Shown piece after piece: positions 23,883 through 35,269 of a stretch of 64,000 bases of DNA. Both the position numbers and the translations under genes were made by a program. The DNA is from Powellomyces hirtus (Eukaryota; Chytridiomycota; Chytridiomycetes; Spizellomycetales; Powellomycetaceae): assembly GCA_025526995.1 (NCBI GenBank), contig JAHLKG010000012.1:496001-560000 (forward strand), written 5' to 3'. Each line of letters starts with the position of its first letter. Positions within the stretch are counted from its first letter, which is position 1. The notes below the pieces were generated by a model. It searched no databases and was not told where the DNA came from. It was given only the letters and a program-made list of their open reading frames with translations.

Positions 23883-26715
23883 CTACTTTGCTTTCCGTCT
23901 CTTGCGCGCGTTTTTGTCGTTGGCGCCGAAAGCCATGATGCGCTTGACGTTTCCGTCGCCAAACTCACTGGCGCTCGCGACAAGCATGTCACCTTTGCGC
24001 TTGTACATGCTAGATCCCGGCTTGCTTGCCTTCTTCTCGGCTTCCCGTTTCATTTTTTCTTCCTTGGAACGACGCGCTGCGTCCACAAGGAGATCCGTGG
24101 GTGCTTCACGGAGGGCAAAGGATTTCGCAATGTGACCCAGGTGAAGTTTCTTGATGTGGAAGATGTGACGTTCGTCAGCAACGTGGGTGGCGTAGGCACG
24201 GACGTGCGATTTGAATGCTGATTGGGCGAGAGCCGTCGACGAGGTGGTGGTGAGGACAAAGCGCTCGAGACTCATGTGGAGGTTAGACGCAGGCAACTCA
24301 TAAGGTTTGCGGCCTTTGCGTGACACGGCGGTGCGGGTAGGGTCGTCGAGGAGGTGGGTGAGGAAGTGTTCAGCTGAGGTCTCGTTCACATTAAACCCTT
24401 TGGAAGCCAGGACGTTGAGGTATTCGATTTCGGATGGAAGGAGGAAGAGGATGGCGGTTCCGGATCGGCCTAGACGCGCTGTACGACCGATTCTGTGCAC
24501 GTAATCGTTGGTGTCAGCAGGCGGGTCGTACTGGACAATGTGAGAGACATCAGGCATGTCGAGACCACGCGCGGCAACGTCCGTACAGAAGAGAATGGCG
24601 TGGGACTTGGAATGGACAAAATTCTGGTACGCGGCGGTACGCGCTGCTTGCGGGAGGGATCCGTGCAGTTTAAAGATGACAGTGGACGGCAGGAGAGGGG
24701 TTGTGGCACCGGTTTGGAGCAGGTCCGGTGTGGGAGGGAGAAGGGCGGGGTCCTCGGGTTTTGGCAGGTATTTCGCTCTTGGATTCACAGGTTCCCCATT
24801 CTCGTCCAGATCCTCATTCCCTTCACCGTACCCATTCTCATCGCCCTCATCTCCATGCCATTCATCTCCTGGAGCAGGATCCTCGGACTCTTGCGTCGCG
24901 CCCGATTCACCGTCCTCTTTCTCCTCTGGGGCTTTGTGACCATTGGCAAGCATATGGTAGTGGAAGTCGACTGAATCTGTGCTCGAAACGAAAACCATGA
25001 CTTTGCACGGTATTGCTGAACGGGTAACTTGCCGGAAAAGTCCGACGAGGGTGACGAGTCGAAGTTTGGCCGGGACTGTAACGTACTTCTGCACAAGCGT
25101 CGCTGGGATTGTGAACTCGTTTTCTTCCTCGCTTTCGCCATCTTCGGCGTCGCTGTTAGCGTCACCGTTATCATCACTGTTAGCGCTTGGCTCCACGTTT
25201 CTGACAATCCCGGCAGCTTCATCCTGGGCCTTCTTCAGTTTCTCGGCCTCCTCCTTCAATCTCTTTTGTTTCTCTCGTTTTGTCTCCGCTTTGATGAATA
25301 GAGGTTCCGAGAGCGCTTCCTCCGCAAGTTTTTGAACGCCTCCTTGAATTGTGGCTGAACAGAGAATGACTTGCTTGTTCGGTGGCCAAGATCTAACATA
25401 CATGCGCTTCCGCTCACGAACAGCAGCATCTTTCTTCTCCCCGATGATTCTCAAAATGTCTCGCAGCGTGTCTTCGAATCCAAGTTCCAACAGTCGATCA
25501 GCTTCATCGAGCACGAGCCACCGCAGATTGCCCAGATGAAAGGATTCAGTTGTTTTGAGATGGTCAAGCAACCGTCCCGGCGTCGCGACGAGGATTGTGA
25601 CACCCTTGCGGAGTCGTGCCTTCTCCCTTGGTTTTTGTTCACCACCCATCACGCTTCCAGCAACAATCCAATGTCGGTAAGCCTGGTTTGCTTCTGAGTG
25701 GTTTGCAGAGCCTTTGCCGTCTTCGTCTTTGACTAAATGCAAAATAGAGCCGATAGTGAGAACTCGAGATTCAAGGAACAAAACTTTGAACTTGAGTAAA
25801 AGAAAGATACCCACCTTCAGTAAATGTCTTGGCATAGCCAACATTATACTTCAACAGAGAGTTCAGCACGGTTTCGATTTGCTTTGCCAATTCTCGCGTC
25901 GGAGCCAGAACAATTGCCAGTGTGCCCATTTCACGGTTCAATGTATCGTTATGGTTTCCATTGTTGAATTCCTGTTCCGCAAGCAGCAGTCTGTGGAGAA
26001 TGGGCAGCAAGAACGCTAATGTCTTTCCAGATCCCGTTTGTGCTTGCAAGACATGATCTTTGTCCCTGTTTATCAGCAACGACGGAAGCGCCGCTCTTTG
26101 AATCAAAGTAGGAGCTTTAAAGTTGAGCTTTTTGGCAAGGTGAGAAACAATGACTTGATCGAGACCGAGTCCAGTGAATGTAGCGCTGTCGAAGATGGGT
26201 TGTTGAGGGAGAGTGTCGTCGGTATCTTCTGGTGTCGGTAACGTTTTCTGCTTCTTGGCCGGCGGTGCAGTGGATATGGTGAATTGACCCGAGGTGAATG
26301 AGTCCGGGAGCGAGGTGAAGATGGAAGACACGACCTGCTTCGTGCCCGGAATAGGAGCCTTTGTTCTAAACGTGCCGTCGTACTCGGTGGTACCGGAATC
26401 GTCCACCGCTGGCAGTTTCGCAGTTGCCTCTTCATCATCGTCCGCTTTCCGCTTCTGTCCAGCAGGAGCAAAAGCCGGTGTCTTTCCATTCGCCATGGCT
26501 TCCGCAAGTGCAGCTCGTGCTGCCGCCCCCGCAGCATTGGCCGCCGCCTCCTTTGCATTCTTGTTGATCCTGGAAACAACCTTTTTGGCGGTTAACCGCT
26601 TTGCCCTCCATCCTCCTTTTGTGAGTTTGGCCGTGACGTCCTTGATTTTCAGCTTGGCCGCCCCGGAAAAGTCCTCCGGCGGCGCCGCAAAGTTGAGCAT
26701 AATCCCATCGTCCAT
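23883..26715 (-). CDS. DBP7: DEAD-box RNA helicase Dbp7/DDX31
   Basis: Two minus-strand exons (26715-25815 and 25693-23883) give about 903 aa. Dbp7 acts in the nucleolus in early 60S ribosomal subunit assembly. After a basic, Ala-rich N-terminus come the Q motif region (FTGLGLDQVIVSHLAKKL), motif I AQTGSGKT, LAPTRELA, the family-specific HWIVAGSVMGGEQK, ATPGRLLDHLK, VLDEADRLLELGFE (DEAD), SAT, ARGLDMPDVSHIVQYD and HRIGRTARLGRSG. The HWIVxGxxxGGE and RLLDHLK segments separate Dbp7/DDX31 from Drs1 and Has1. Acidic stretches interrupt the helicase core between motifs III and IV (DGDANSDAEDGESEEE, and around EDPAPGDEWHGDEGDE), a known trait of this family. The start is the first ATG (MDDGIML). 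Confidence 0.9.
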
Positions 26716-27478
26716 GTCTATCTGGGCCAATCAACCGCCTGAGGAAGAGCTTGGATATCTCGGGGGGGGGTGGGGTAGAGTAACTTGTATGTATGTAAGT
26801 GTCAGAAAATTGCAGGTAGGAATTCTGGCAAATTGACAGAACAGCGAGAATAATATATTTGTTTTTTGCGGCTGCGCAATTCACACAACGAGTGACTAGA
26901 TAAAGGCAGGTACCAGACAATAGTATTCAACCTTCACTCTTCACTTTTGCATTAATAGTCACTGAGACCTGCTGGTTGCCACTGTCGTGTGTGATACAAA
27001 AATGTTCCAGAGTGACTATGGGCAGCCGCAGAAAAGAAAAGAAAACATGGACTCCATCCCATACTCATGGTCAAACAACAACCGTTTACACGTCACGTCG
27101 CGGCAGTCTGATGGTCAGTTACCCCCTCCCCTGCCCCTGCCATGCTAATAGAAGATGAGGCAGAGAACAGTAGTATCGTAGTGCTCATGAGGGACGTGGG
27201 TTGCAATCAATCCCAACCAGTGGACATGTGCGATGTGTGTGCGATGTGTGTTCCCCCAAGCTGTCTCCAATTGACTGTCCATCTGGTGCCCCGTTTTAGT
27301 CACTTTTTGAGCTGTTTCTCCTATCCTAGAAGTAGTGCAAGAATGCGCAGCACACACGAAGCTAAAAGTGGGATGAGTCAATATGCTGATCGTTTGGAAT
27401 CTTTACTGCCCTCCACGTTCTTCCCTTTTTCTCCACATTTTTTTTTTTTTACTCCAGTATTCGCGCTGCCTATACCTG
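26716..27478. other. divergent upstream region DBP7 / unknown gene
   Basis: A 763-bp region with ATGAGTCAA at 27373-27381 (AP-1-like, doubtful) and a T-rich leader just before the next ATG. No coding feature is convincing. Confidence 0.5.
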
Positions 27479-28342
27479 ATGACGTCTCCACCACCGAATA
27501 GGGGCAAGGATGCCACCCCTCCCAACTCCACACTGAAAGGCAAAACGCCGGCCGGCCCACCTCCATCCTTCGCACACTCCACCGCCGCCGCACTGCATTC
27601 ACTGCTGCCGTCTTCCAAAGGCGGTGCCGGTGGCAGCATCGGTTCGTCGTCAAACGCCGGCGCTTCATCTCATTTTCTCGATGCCGCAGTTCATACCGCC
27701 CCCGAACCATGGTCTTCACAATCCGACAACCACTTCCTAACGGGCCGTCACCGCCATGCACACGACCACCGAACCGGCGAAACAATGAACGAGAGTGATC
27801 TTTTTGGACCGGGTAGTCGGGAACCGCTACGGTGGATGGGCGGTGGTGAAGACACGGACCAGTTTCGAACGCATGCCGAATGGTCGGCACTCGCCGCATA
27901 TTCCAACCGAGAGAGAGAGGTTGCTGAGTTTAGACACCCTGAAGAAACCGCCAACGACGGTGACAAAGTGCTTGCCTTCCTCTCCACACCGTCCTACACC
28001 GCTACTGTGCATGATGACCCTCCACCGCAGCGCATCTCGGAGGCGTTTTCAGCCGACGAATCGCTCCGCGGCTTACCAGCTCCGCTACGCGCAACTGTGC
28101 GCGACGGCATCGAAGCAGTCGAGTACTTGCGTCAAGTGCGATACGCGGCCGACATCGCGGGGCAGAACAGTCACGCGGGAGAATTTCAGGTGGACGGGTA
28201 CAACAGTCTCATCACGGATTTTGAGGACGCCGTGCATGATCTGTTTGACGAGCCCACACCAGCTGATTCGGAGACGGCTGTGAGAGTCAAGAGTGCGGTG
28301 GAACGGCTACGCATGTTACAGCGCCATTTGCGGCCCGAATAG
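27479..28342 (+). CDS. protein of unknown function, 287 aa
   Basis: An intronless ORF. The start is placed at MTSPPPNRG because upstream in-frame sequence is a T-rich leader. The N-terminal 110 residues are low-complexity (P, S, G, A, H). A charged middle with aromatic motifs follows (EDTDQFRTHAEWSALAAYS, EREVAEFRHPEE), then a helical C-terminus (LRATVRDGIEAVEYLRQVRYAA, DFEDAVHDLFDE, VKSAVERLRMLQRHL). No TM segment or signal peptide. I do not recognise the family. Clean third-position GC bias supports it being real. It is convergent with ASE1, with 218 bp between stops. Confidence 0.6.
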   Translation: MTSPPPNRGKDATPPNSTLKGKTPAGPPPSFAHSTAAALHSLLPSSKGGAGGSIGSSSNAGASSHFLDAAVHTAPEPWSSQSDNHFLTGRHRHAHDHRTGETMNESDLFGPGSREPLRWMGGGEDTDQFRTHAEWSALAAYSNREREVAEFRHPEETANDGDKVLAFLSTPSYTATVHDDPPPQRISEAFSADESLRGLPAPLRATVRDGIEAVEYLRQVRYAADIAGQNSHAGEFQVDGYNSLITDFEDAVHDLFDEPTPADSETAVRVKSAVERLRMLQRHLRPE

Positions 28343-28560
28343 CAGCCCCCGCTATCTCTCTCTCTCTCAGTCTCTCCCCGCACCATACCTCACACATACA
28401 CACATAATCTGATTCCATCTCAAAGTCTCTTGTATATATATACATTATTGTATCTCTGCCAAAAAAAAGATTAAAAATGTCTGTCCCTTATCCAATGGAA
28501 TTATCAAAATGTCTACGCCCCTCCCGTAATAGAAGCAGCAACCCCAATGTGCTCCCAATC

Positions 28561-30905
28561 TTATTTCCCCGGGGATCGCGAGGTCTGGTTCTTTGTTGAC
28601 CTGGAAGAGGCACGCCGGAGTCCTGACGCAGTGGGTATATTGGCTGTCGATGCTGATGCTGTGTTACCGGTGCTCGTAGTGGTGGGAAGGGATGAATTGC
28701 TCATTTTAAGGTTCGTAGGGGGCGAGGACGTCAAAGCTGGGGGTTTCGAGTTCGGTGACTTTCTCTGCGACGCCGAGGGTGGAGTCAATGTGCGGTACTT
28801 TGCCGAATGTGTAGTCCTGCCAGGCGTGTTTGCGGACGTTGCCGCGGCGGGGCGGCGATGCATTGGGGAAGCAGATGGTCGGCCGTTCACGGATGGGTCG
28901 GACGGGCCGGCGGCTGGGGCGATAACGGCGCCGGTCGTTTTGGCACCGCCAGCGGCAGCATGTTGTTTTCCCGCCGCGTTTTTGCTCTGCGTCGTGCCAT
29001 CAAGAACAAACACCGCCGCATTCACAAAGCGTGCCTCACACTCTCGTTTCAAGGTCTCCAGGACCGATTCTCCATTCCACAAGACCTGCACGTTCTCCAC
29101 TACCACATCCTTTTCTCCATTGTCACTGCTCTGAACTCTCGCCACTGCGTCCCGAATCTCCTGTTCCGTTTTCAGCAACGTCGGGTACGCCGAGCGGCGG
29201 AACCGGTCTTCTTCCATAAGTTGGAACGAGGGACGGAAGAGACGGGCCGGGTCCGACGCCGTCTTTTCAAATGCGACCATTCGGGCAATGAGGGCCGCGC
29301 GCGAGTCCATTAGCGCGTAAATGTCGCGGAACCGTTGATAACGCGCCGTGAGGCGGGCCACGTCGGCGGACATGGCAGCGAGCGTGTGCGGGGTATAGAA
29401 CCACGATGCATCCTGATCGTCATCATGGTCGTACGCGTGCTGTTCGGATTCGGGGACGTGGCACTGAAGCCAGAGCACACGCAGGCGGGCATACATTTCA
29501 TTCACCTCCGCTTCCATTTTCTCGCGCCACCGTTTATGCAGTGCCGCCACCAGCGCTCGATATTCTGCCAGACACTGGATGTCGCGGGGCAGGTCACGTC
29601 GCTCATTGTGTGGTACCTGCATCTGATCCCACACGGTTCTAATTTCGATCACAACCGCATCCACATCCGCCAGCAGTTGCTCGTATTCGGCTTTGATCTG
29701 CTGCCGCGCGGCTTCGAGGCCCCGCACGCAGTCGCGGTGCAAAGACAATGGCGGCACCAGCCCAAGGGATGTGAAATGGGTGAGGAGGGAGGAGGGGGAC
29801 GTGAGGGCTTCAGTGGGGAGGGAGTCGAGGAGCGCTTGGTAGAGAACGGGAACCGGCCGGGAGAGACTGTGGGAGATGGTGATCAGTTCGAATGTTGCGT
29901 GGGCGAGAGATTCTAGTCTCGAACTCTTTTGTAGCTCGAGTTCTTGTACGAGCCCGATCGCCGTTTCCATAGCTTGTAGAGAGAGATCCGTAGAAGGCTG
30001 CCATTGGAGACCGTCAATAATCCCCGACAAGGAGAGTCATATAAAGCATAAACGGGCACAGCTCACCATCTGCGACTCGGAGGTCTCGCCATCATCGTCA
30101 TTGCCCAACTCGTCGCGAACAGCCTGCCAGCGCTCTCTCAGCTTCGCAAACACGCCACGTCGATCAACAATCGTCTGCAAATCAAATCACCCCAGCGTCA
30201 ATCCTGCGTACCCCCCCAGATAACGCAAGCCGTTGCTCCGTTGCGTAAAATTACCTTATCCAAATCGGCAGCAATCGCAGCCAGTTCCCTTCGACAGGTA
30301 TACGCGGACTTTGCAGAAGCGCCATCGTCCAGATCGTGTCGCTCACCAAGCAGATCGCAGTGTGCTGCTATTGTTTCCTGCTCGCAGATCCCGATTAGCA
30401 GGTTGCCCCCACGGTGATCCCCACCTGGCCTCATTACAAACACACCTTTAAACCCTTAATATCCGCCAACACCACCCTCTGCCGCTCATTCTCCTCCTTG
30501 AGCGCAACCTCCAGTACATGCAGCACCGCCTACAACCAAAACCGGCATATCTCAGCATACTCCCCGCCTACTAACAATACCACCCATCTCCCTGTACCTC
30601 AAACGCGCGCTCACGCTCCCGATACACGTCCCCATATGTCTCGTCATCCATCCGCGGGCCATCCCCACACAACTGTTCCAGCTGACACAGCAAGGTCTTT
30701 GCGCAAAGGAGAGAGGAATGCGCGGTGGCGGTTACTTCTGGAGATGAGGACGGCTTTTCGTTTGAGCGCAGAGGGGAGGAGACCACTCGTCGCGTTTGCA
30801 GCCGCTGGGGCGTGGATAACGTCTGCAAGCGACAAGACATGTTCATTACATTTCTTGTTGTCTGACCTATCCACCTGTCAAAGCGTGAAAGGCACATACC
30901 AGCAT
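28561..30905 (-). CDS. ASE1: microtubule bundling protein Ase1/PRC1/MAP65
   Basis: Minus-strand exons 30822-30598, 30529-30446, 30377-30255, 30174-30067 and 29997-28561 join in phase; with a proposed six-base first exon (30905-30900, ATGCTG) the product is about 660 aa. Ase1/PRC1 crosslinks antiparallel microtubules in the anaphase spindle midzone. Seen: an N-terminal dimerisation coiled coil (LHVLEVALKEENERQRVVLAD, CRRELAAIAADLDK), VFAKLRERWQAVRDELG, then the spectrin-like microtubule-binding region (IRTVWDQMQVPHNERRD, FRPSFQLMEEDRFRR, YPTLLKTEQEIRDAV) which is the family signature. The C-terminal 150 residues are basic and S/T/P-rich with many SP/TP sites, matching the regulated tail phosphorylated by Cdk1. 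The tiny first exon is the least certain part. Confidence 0.82.
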
Positions 30906-32709
30906 TTTTTTTGCGTTTTTTTTTCAAGTCGGAGCAGTCCAGGATCTGGGAGACTGGTTGAGGTGTCTGTCTGCACCAATCCCACCTCCGCAGGCTGACA
31001 GATAAAGATATATGTACTGCACAAGTCAAACGCTGCTGTCGAAAAGCGACGGCTCCCCACGTCACATCTTCGGAGGTGTTCCGTTTCCCCCACCGCGTAT
31101 GTTCGATATGTTCGGACAAAACCCTCCGGCACGCGTGCGCGCAACTGGTGTTTTCTCGAAAATCGGAATTGTCTCATGTCACGTACGTGAAAATATGTCC
31201 GGTACAAAAGCAGGCGATACGATTCAAGTGCATACGGAAGCTGTATTGGCATAAATTTCGGGACATGCAGATTAACGATGATCTGTGCGATGATCACCTG
31301 CGGAAAACCGTTTCCACGTTGTTTGTTACAGCTCGTAAACTATTGCTGGAAGCCGGGCATACATGATATATTTCCTGCTCCGTGTGTGGTAGTGGTAGGA
31401 TGACTTCCTCGCAGGTTCAGAATCATCTCGCGCAATGCATTGTTCGCGAGATGCCGTCATAGATCGGCAAAACGACGATCTCACCCTACTTTCCCTAACC
31501 TGGGGAAAAACAACCTGACGGCAGCGACGGTACCACAACCTCCCTCCTCCTTTCGATGTCACCTCTTTGCAAATGGCCTCTCACGCCGAAAAGACCAGCG
31601 CGCGAACGGCCTTTTTATCATTTTATGCACCGTCCGGATCCTAGACAACCGCTATGCCACTCTGAGACTGGTGCGGGGCCCCTTATCAGGTATCACGGAG
31701 GACAATGGGATAAGGCATAAGCACACATGGAAGTGACGAGAAAAAAAGAAATGGGAGCTGGAACGTGCGCGGTTTTATAGCAGGGGAAGTGGGTGGCGGT
31801 GCTGCACGCGTGGCGCGGGTGCTGACACAATGACACCCTCCGCGTTATGTTACCCCCCACGCGCTATCTGCCATACTGCATAAAAAAAAGCATGCTGCAC
31901 AGAAACAAGACATGTCTTGCTCTGCACGGAGCTGTGGATTGGTCGCTGTCTATTTAAATGCGTTGGGGGCCTCGCATATACGGGCGCTGGTCCACTTTTG
32001 TCAATGAAAGATGAAAAAACAATAACGTATTTGCTATGAAATTGCTTCTTGCCGGCTTTGTGTGTGTGTATGCCTTGCAAATGGAGCTGCAGGTGTAGTG
32101 TATGTCCGCCGCAGGCAAAATCTGCAGTCCTGTCGGAGACTTCGGTTTTTTTGCACGAATCTACCTCAGAAAAATGGCACCACGGCCCAGTTTGTCAGGT
32201 AGTGTGTCTGAACCGCATTGCTGCGGGATTGCATACATATCTTCCAGGCATACAAATATCCAGACCTCCCTTGTACCTTGGGTATGGGAACGTGCCGGCT
32301 GCATGCGCAAAATGTTTCTTGTGAGAAGTGGAGGCGATGCTGCAACCGAGATTGTATCGTTGCCATCGGTGAACCTGCCATATTCAACTTGCACGTCGTG
32401 TCTGTTCGGCGTCTTCCACAATGTGATGAAGAGGACCACGGTCCGTTTGTTGTGTCTGTTGGGGGACTAGCGGGGGAGGGGGCGGCGGGGGTCTAAGGGT
32501 ATGTCGCAACCATCTCAAGTCCCTAGAATACAAAGTCTCTGACTTTTGCTCTCATGGACAAATGGCACGATGGATATAAAGAATGGCACACGTGAATTGG
32601 GGCTGCAAGCTGACTTTTCGCCTGGAGTGCCAGCGGGTGTACAGAATGGTGAGATTTCATCTTTTATTTGATGGTAATCTGCATGGTTCTCAACGATGGG
32701 AGGGTTGGG
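30906..32709. other. 1.8-kb intergenic region, no gene recognised
   Basis: The longest gap in the window. ORFs of 70-122 codons occur on both strands but overlap each other and show no motif, repeat or codon bias that I can support. No transposon ends, tRNA or snRNA was recognised. It covers the ASE1 upstream region and the ILK-like 3' flank. Confidence 0.5.
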
Positions 32710-34823
32710 TTAGGTACTCGGTGACACTGGCGGCTCCATCAACGCCAGTTGCGGCAGCATGGCCGAAAACGTCGGCCGCTGCTTGGGATCCGTCGCCCAA
32801 CATTCTGTCATGAGTTTGGCCTAATCCGTCACATGAAGAAAAAAGAAAAAAACAACAACCATGAGTTCACAATCGATGTGAGAAAAACACGCGCACTTTT
32901 TGTTTTACATCCCACCTACCAAATTGTCGGGTGCAAACTCTGGAATCAGGGGCCTGACGCCCTCCAACACCACTCTCATCCCCACCACCATCGCATTCAT
33001 GACCTCGTACGGCCAGCTGCGCGTGACAATCTCATGGAGCAGCATCCCATACGCATACACGTCCACGGCGCCCCACAGCTCCACGCCCCCAGCCCCGCGG
33101 AGCACCTCGGGCGCTAACCATTCGGTCCGGTTGAGGTACTTTGTGCCGGCGGACCGGTGCGGCGAGAAGAGAGGGAGGGAGAACCCGTAGTCGGTGATTC
33201 GAGGCGTGACGTCGGGCGTCAGTAGAATGTTTTGGGATTTGAGGTTGGAGTGGAAGATGGGCGGGTCTTGGTCGTGCAGGAATTGCATGCCTAAAACCAG
33301 CCCCAGATATTAGATGATTTTTTTTATATCACCAAATGACATTGCAGAGAAAAGCCATCCCCCCCCCGTGTCGCCCCATTAACTCACCTCTACAAACCCC
33401 CTCGGCAATCCCCATCGCCATCTCCATCGTCATCTCCACATTTGGATCATGCAAAAAGGTCCACAAATCGCCACTCGGGACCAACTCGGTCAACACGCCT
33501 ACATTGGGCGGCGTGGCACACGCGGCCAACAGGGGCAACAGATTCGCATGAAACAGTTTACGGATCGCTCCAATCTCCCCCTTCAGCATCCTCACATCCT
33601 CCGCGCCCACTTTACTCTGATCCGCGGGCGTGCGGATAATCACATCATACCCATTCCACCGCCCCCGCCGCGTGACGAAAAAATGCGTCGTCGAAAGCGG
33701 GGAAGGTGACGTCTGCACGGACGTTGCCGTGATTTCCCAATCAACGCCGCCTTTAGCGAGAAACCGAACTTTGGCTTCTTCCTTTGCTTGCGCGAATGTG
33801 CGCGCGGGCGCCTGAACCGTGCGCGTCCCCGCGGCTTCCGCTTTAAGCAGATCTTTGATTTCGTCACTAGTGCGCCCCAGCGGCGTTTTTTGGTACTTGT
33901 TTTTGATCGCCACCCATGCGCCCGCTTCTTTCGACAGGTACACCGCAATGTCCCGGTGCCGCCAGAAACAGGCATAGTGCATCGCCGTGTTGCCGTGGTC
34001 GTTGGCGCGGTTAACTGGGGAGAGAAGAAGGAAATAAAAAAAACACACCGTGCGCGGGGTCAGGGTAATTAGAGAGGCTTGCGGGGCGTGGGCAAGAGAA
34101 TTTTGGAGTCCCGCGTTCTTCTTACCATCGGCGCCTTTAGCGACTAGCTACTGTTACCACATACATCAACACCACAAGGAAAAGAAAGCAAGCCATCTTT
34201 AGAACCCATCTCACGCCTCCCCACATTCTTTTATTTTGCCCCCCTCCGCGCACTCAACTCACCATCTTGACAATCTCCAACGACCCCGCAGCTGCACCCA
34301 ATATCAACGGCGTATCCCCCGCCACATTCAGCGCGTTGAGATCGACCGACGGTTGCGCTAGCGCCCATTCCACCACAGGAACATGTTCTACCAACAAGAA
34401 AAAAACAACGCCCTGATGAGTCCGCGCGCCACACACATCAAAACTCGGGTTGCTTTTTGCCGCAAACGTACTGTATTTACAAGCGGTATGCAGGACCGTG
34501 TTTTCATGCAGATCCCTACCACCCAAATATACATATAAGAACCTCTTCATTTCCTTGCATCCCCATATCTCTACAATGCCTTCACAAAAACCGAGAGACC
34601 CTCGCCCCTCAGTGGCCTAGGCCTAGTCACGGAGGTTATATGGGTATCCAGGAAGGGGGCTCTCTGGGGGTTTTCTCACTGGACTGTATATGGTCGAACG
34701 TATCTCATCCATCACACACACCTACCTATCGTCCACACCCTCGCCATTATTCTCCGGATCCGCAATGATGGTTTCGATGCCTTTCAAGTCTCCCGTTTTG
34801 GCTTTGTCGTGGATGATGCCCAT
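32710..34823 (-). CDS. integrin-linked-kinase-like ankyrin pseudokinase
   Basis: Seven minus-strand exons (34823-34726, 34515-34472, 34387-34263, 34147-34126, 34014-33388, 33290-32920, 32820-32710) encode 465 aa; animal ILK is about 452. The N-terminus is a run of ankyrin repeats (HENTVLHTACKY, GDTPLILGAAAGSLEIVKM, NDHGNTAMHYACFWRHRD), the last very like ILK's HGNxPLHYACFW. A tyrosine-kinase-like fold follows (RRGRWNGYDV, HANLLPLLAAC, WLAPEVL, DVYAYGMLLHEIVTR, VGMRVVLEGVRPLIP, CWATDPKQRPTF). Three catalytic motifs are altered: the beta-3 Lys is Arg224 (DVIIR), HRD is HSN (319-321) and DFG is DYG (339-341, Asp kept). ILK in animals is a pseudokinase scaffold of the ILK-PINCH-parvin adhesion complex. 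Assignment to ILK rather than another ankyrin-TKL kinase rests on end-to-end layout and these motifs. Confidence 0.75.
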
Positions 34824-35269
34824 GGTGTGTCTTTTTTATGTGGTGTGTTTGGTGGTGGTGCGTGGTGGTGGTATTCTTGATTTTGTTTTTTGTCTGTAAA
34901 TTGTGTATGTGTCTGGCTGCGCATGCGCTTACATGACGCGTCATTCACGCGTTTTTGTTGGACCAACACCAAACACAGAAGGCCTAAACAAATCTTCAGC
35001 CACATATGGGTTATTCATTTTCCCGCAATGGAGTGCATAACGATGTATAGAATGGGGTGTGCAACATGCAGAGGGTGGGGGAAAAGTCCGACATTCGCGC
35101 GCTCCGAAGAGGAGAGGAGGATTGCAGCCAATCTACATACATGATGGCGGATGAGAGAGAAGGGGCAGAAATTTGAGTATTGAGGCGATGCAACAACCAA
35201 AGGACTACGAAATGACTAGGACAAAATTGGACCACAACGGATGCGCGGGAGGAAGGAGCCGTTGTCAAA
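34824..35269. other. upstream region of the ILK-like gene
   Basis: A 446-bp gap between two minus-strand genes. It holds a palindromic TGACGCGTCA (34933-34942), CRE-like with altered spacing, about 110 bp upstream of the ILK-like start. Function not known. Confidence 0.4.

Noticed and set aside
31440..32470. ORFs of about 90-120 codons in the 1.8-kb gap, considered as a gene or decayed transposon
   Set aside because: No reverse transcriptase, transposase or repeat ends; ORFs on both strands overlap with no recognisable content.
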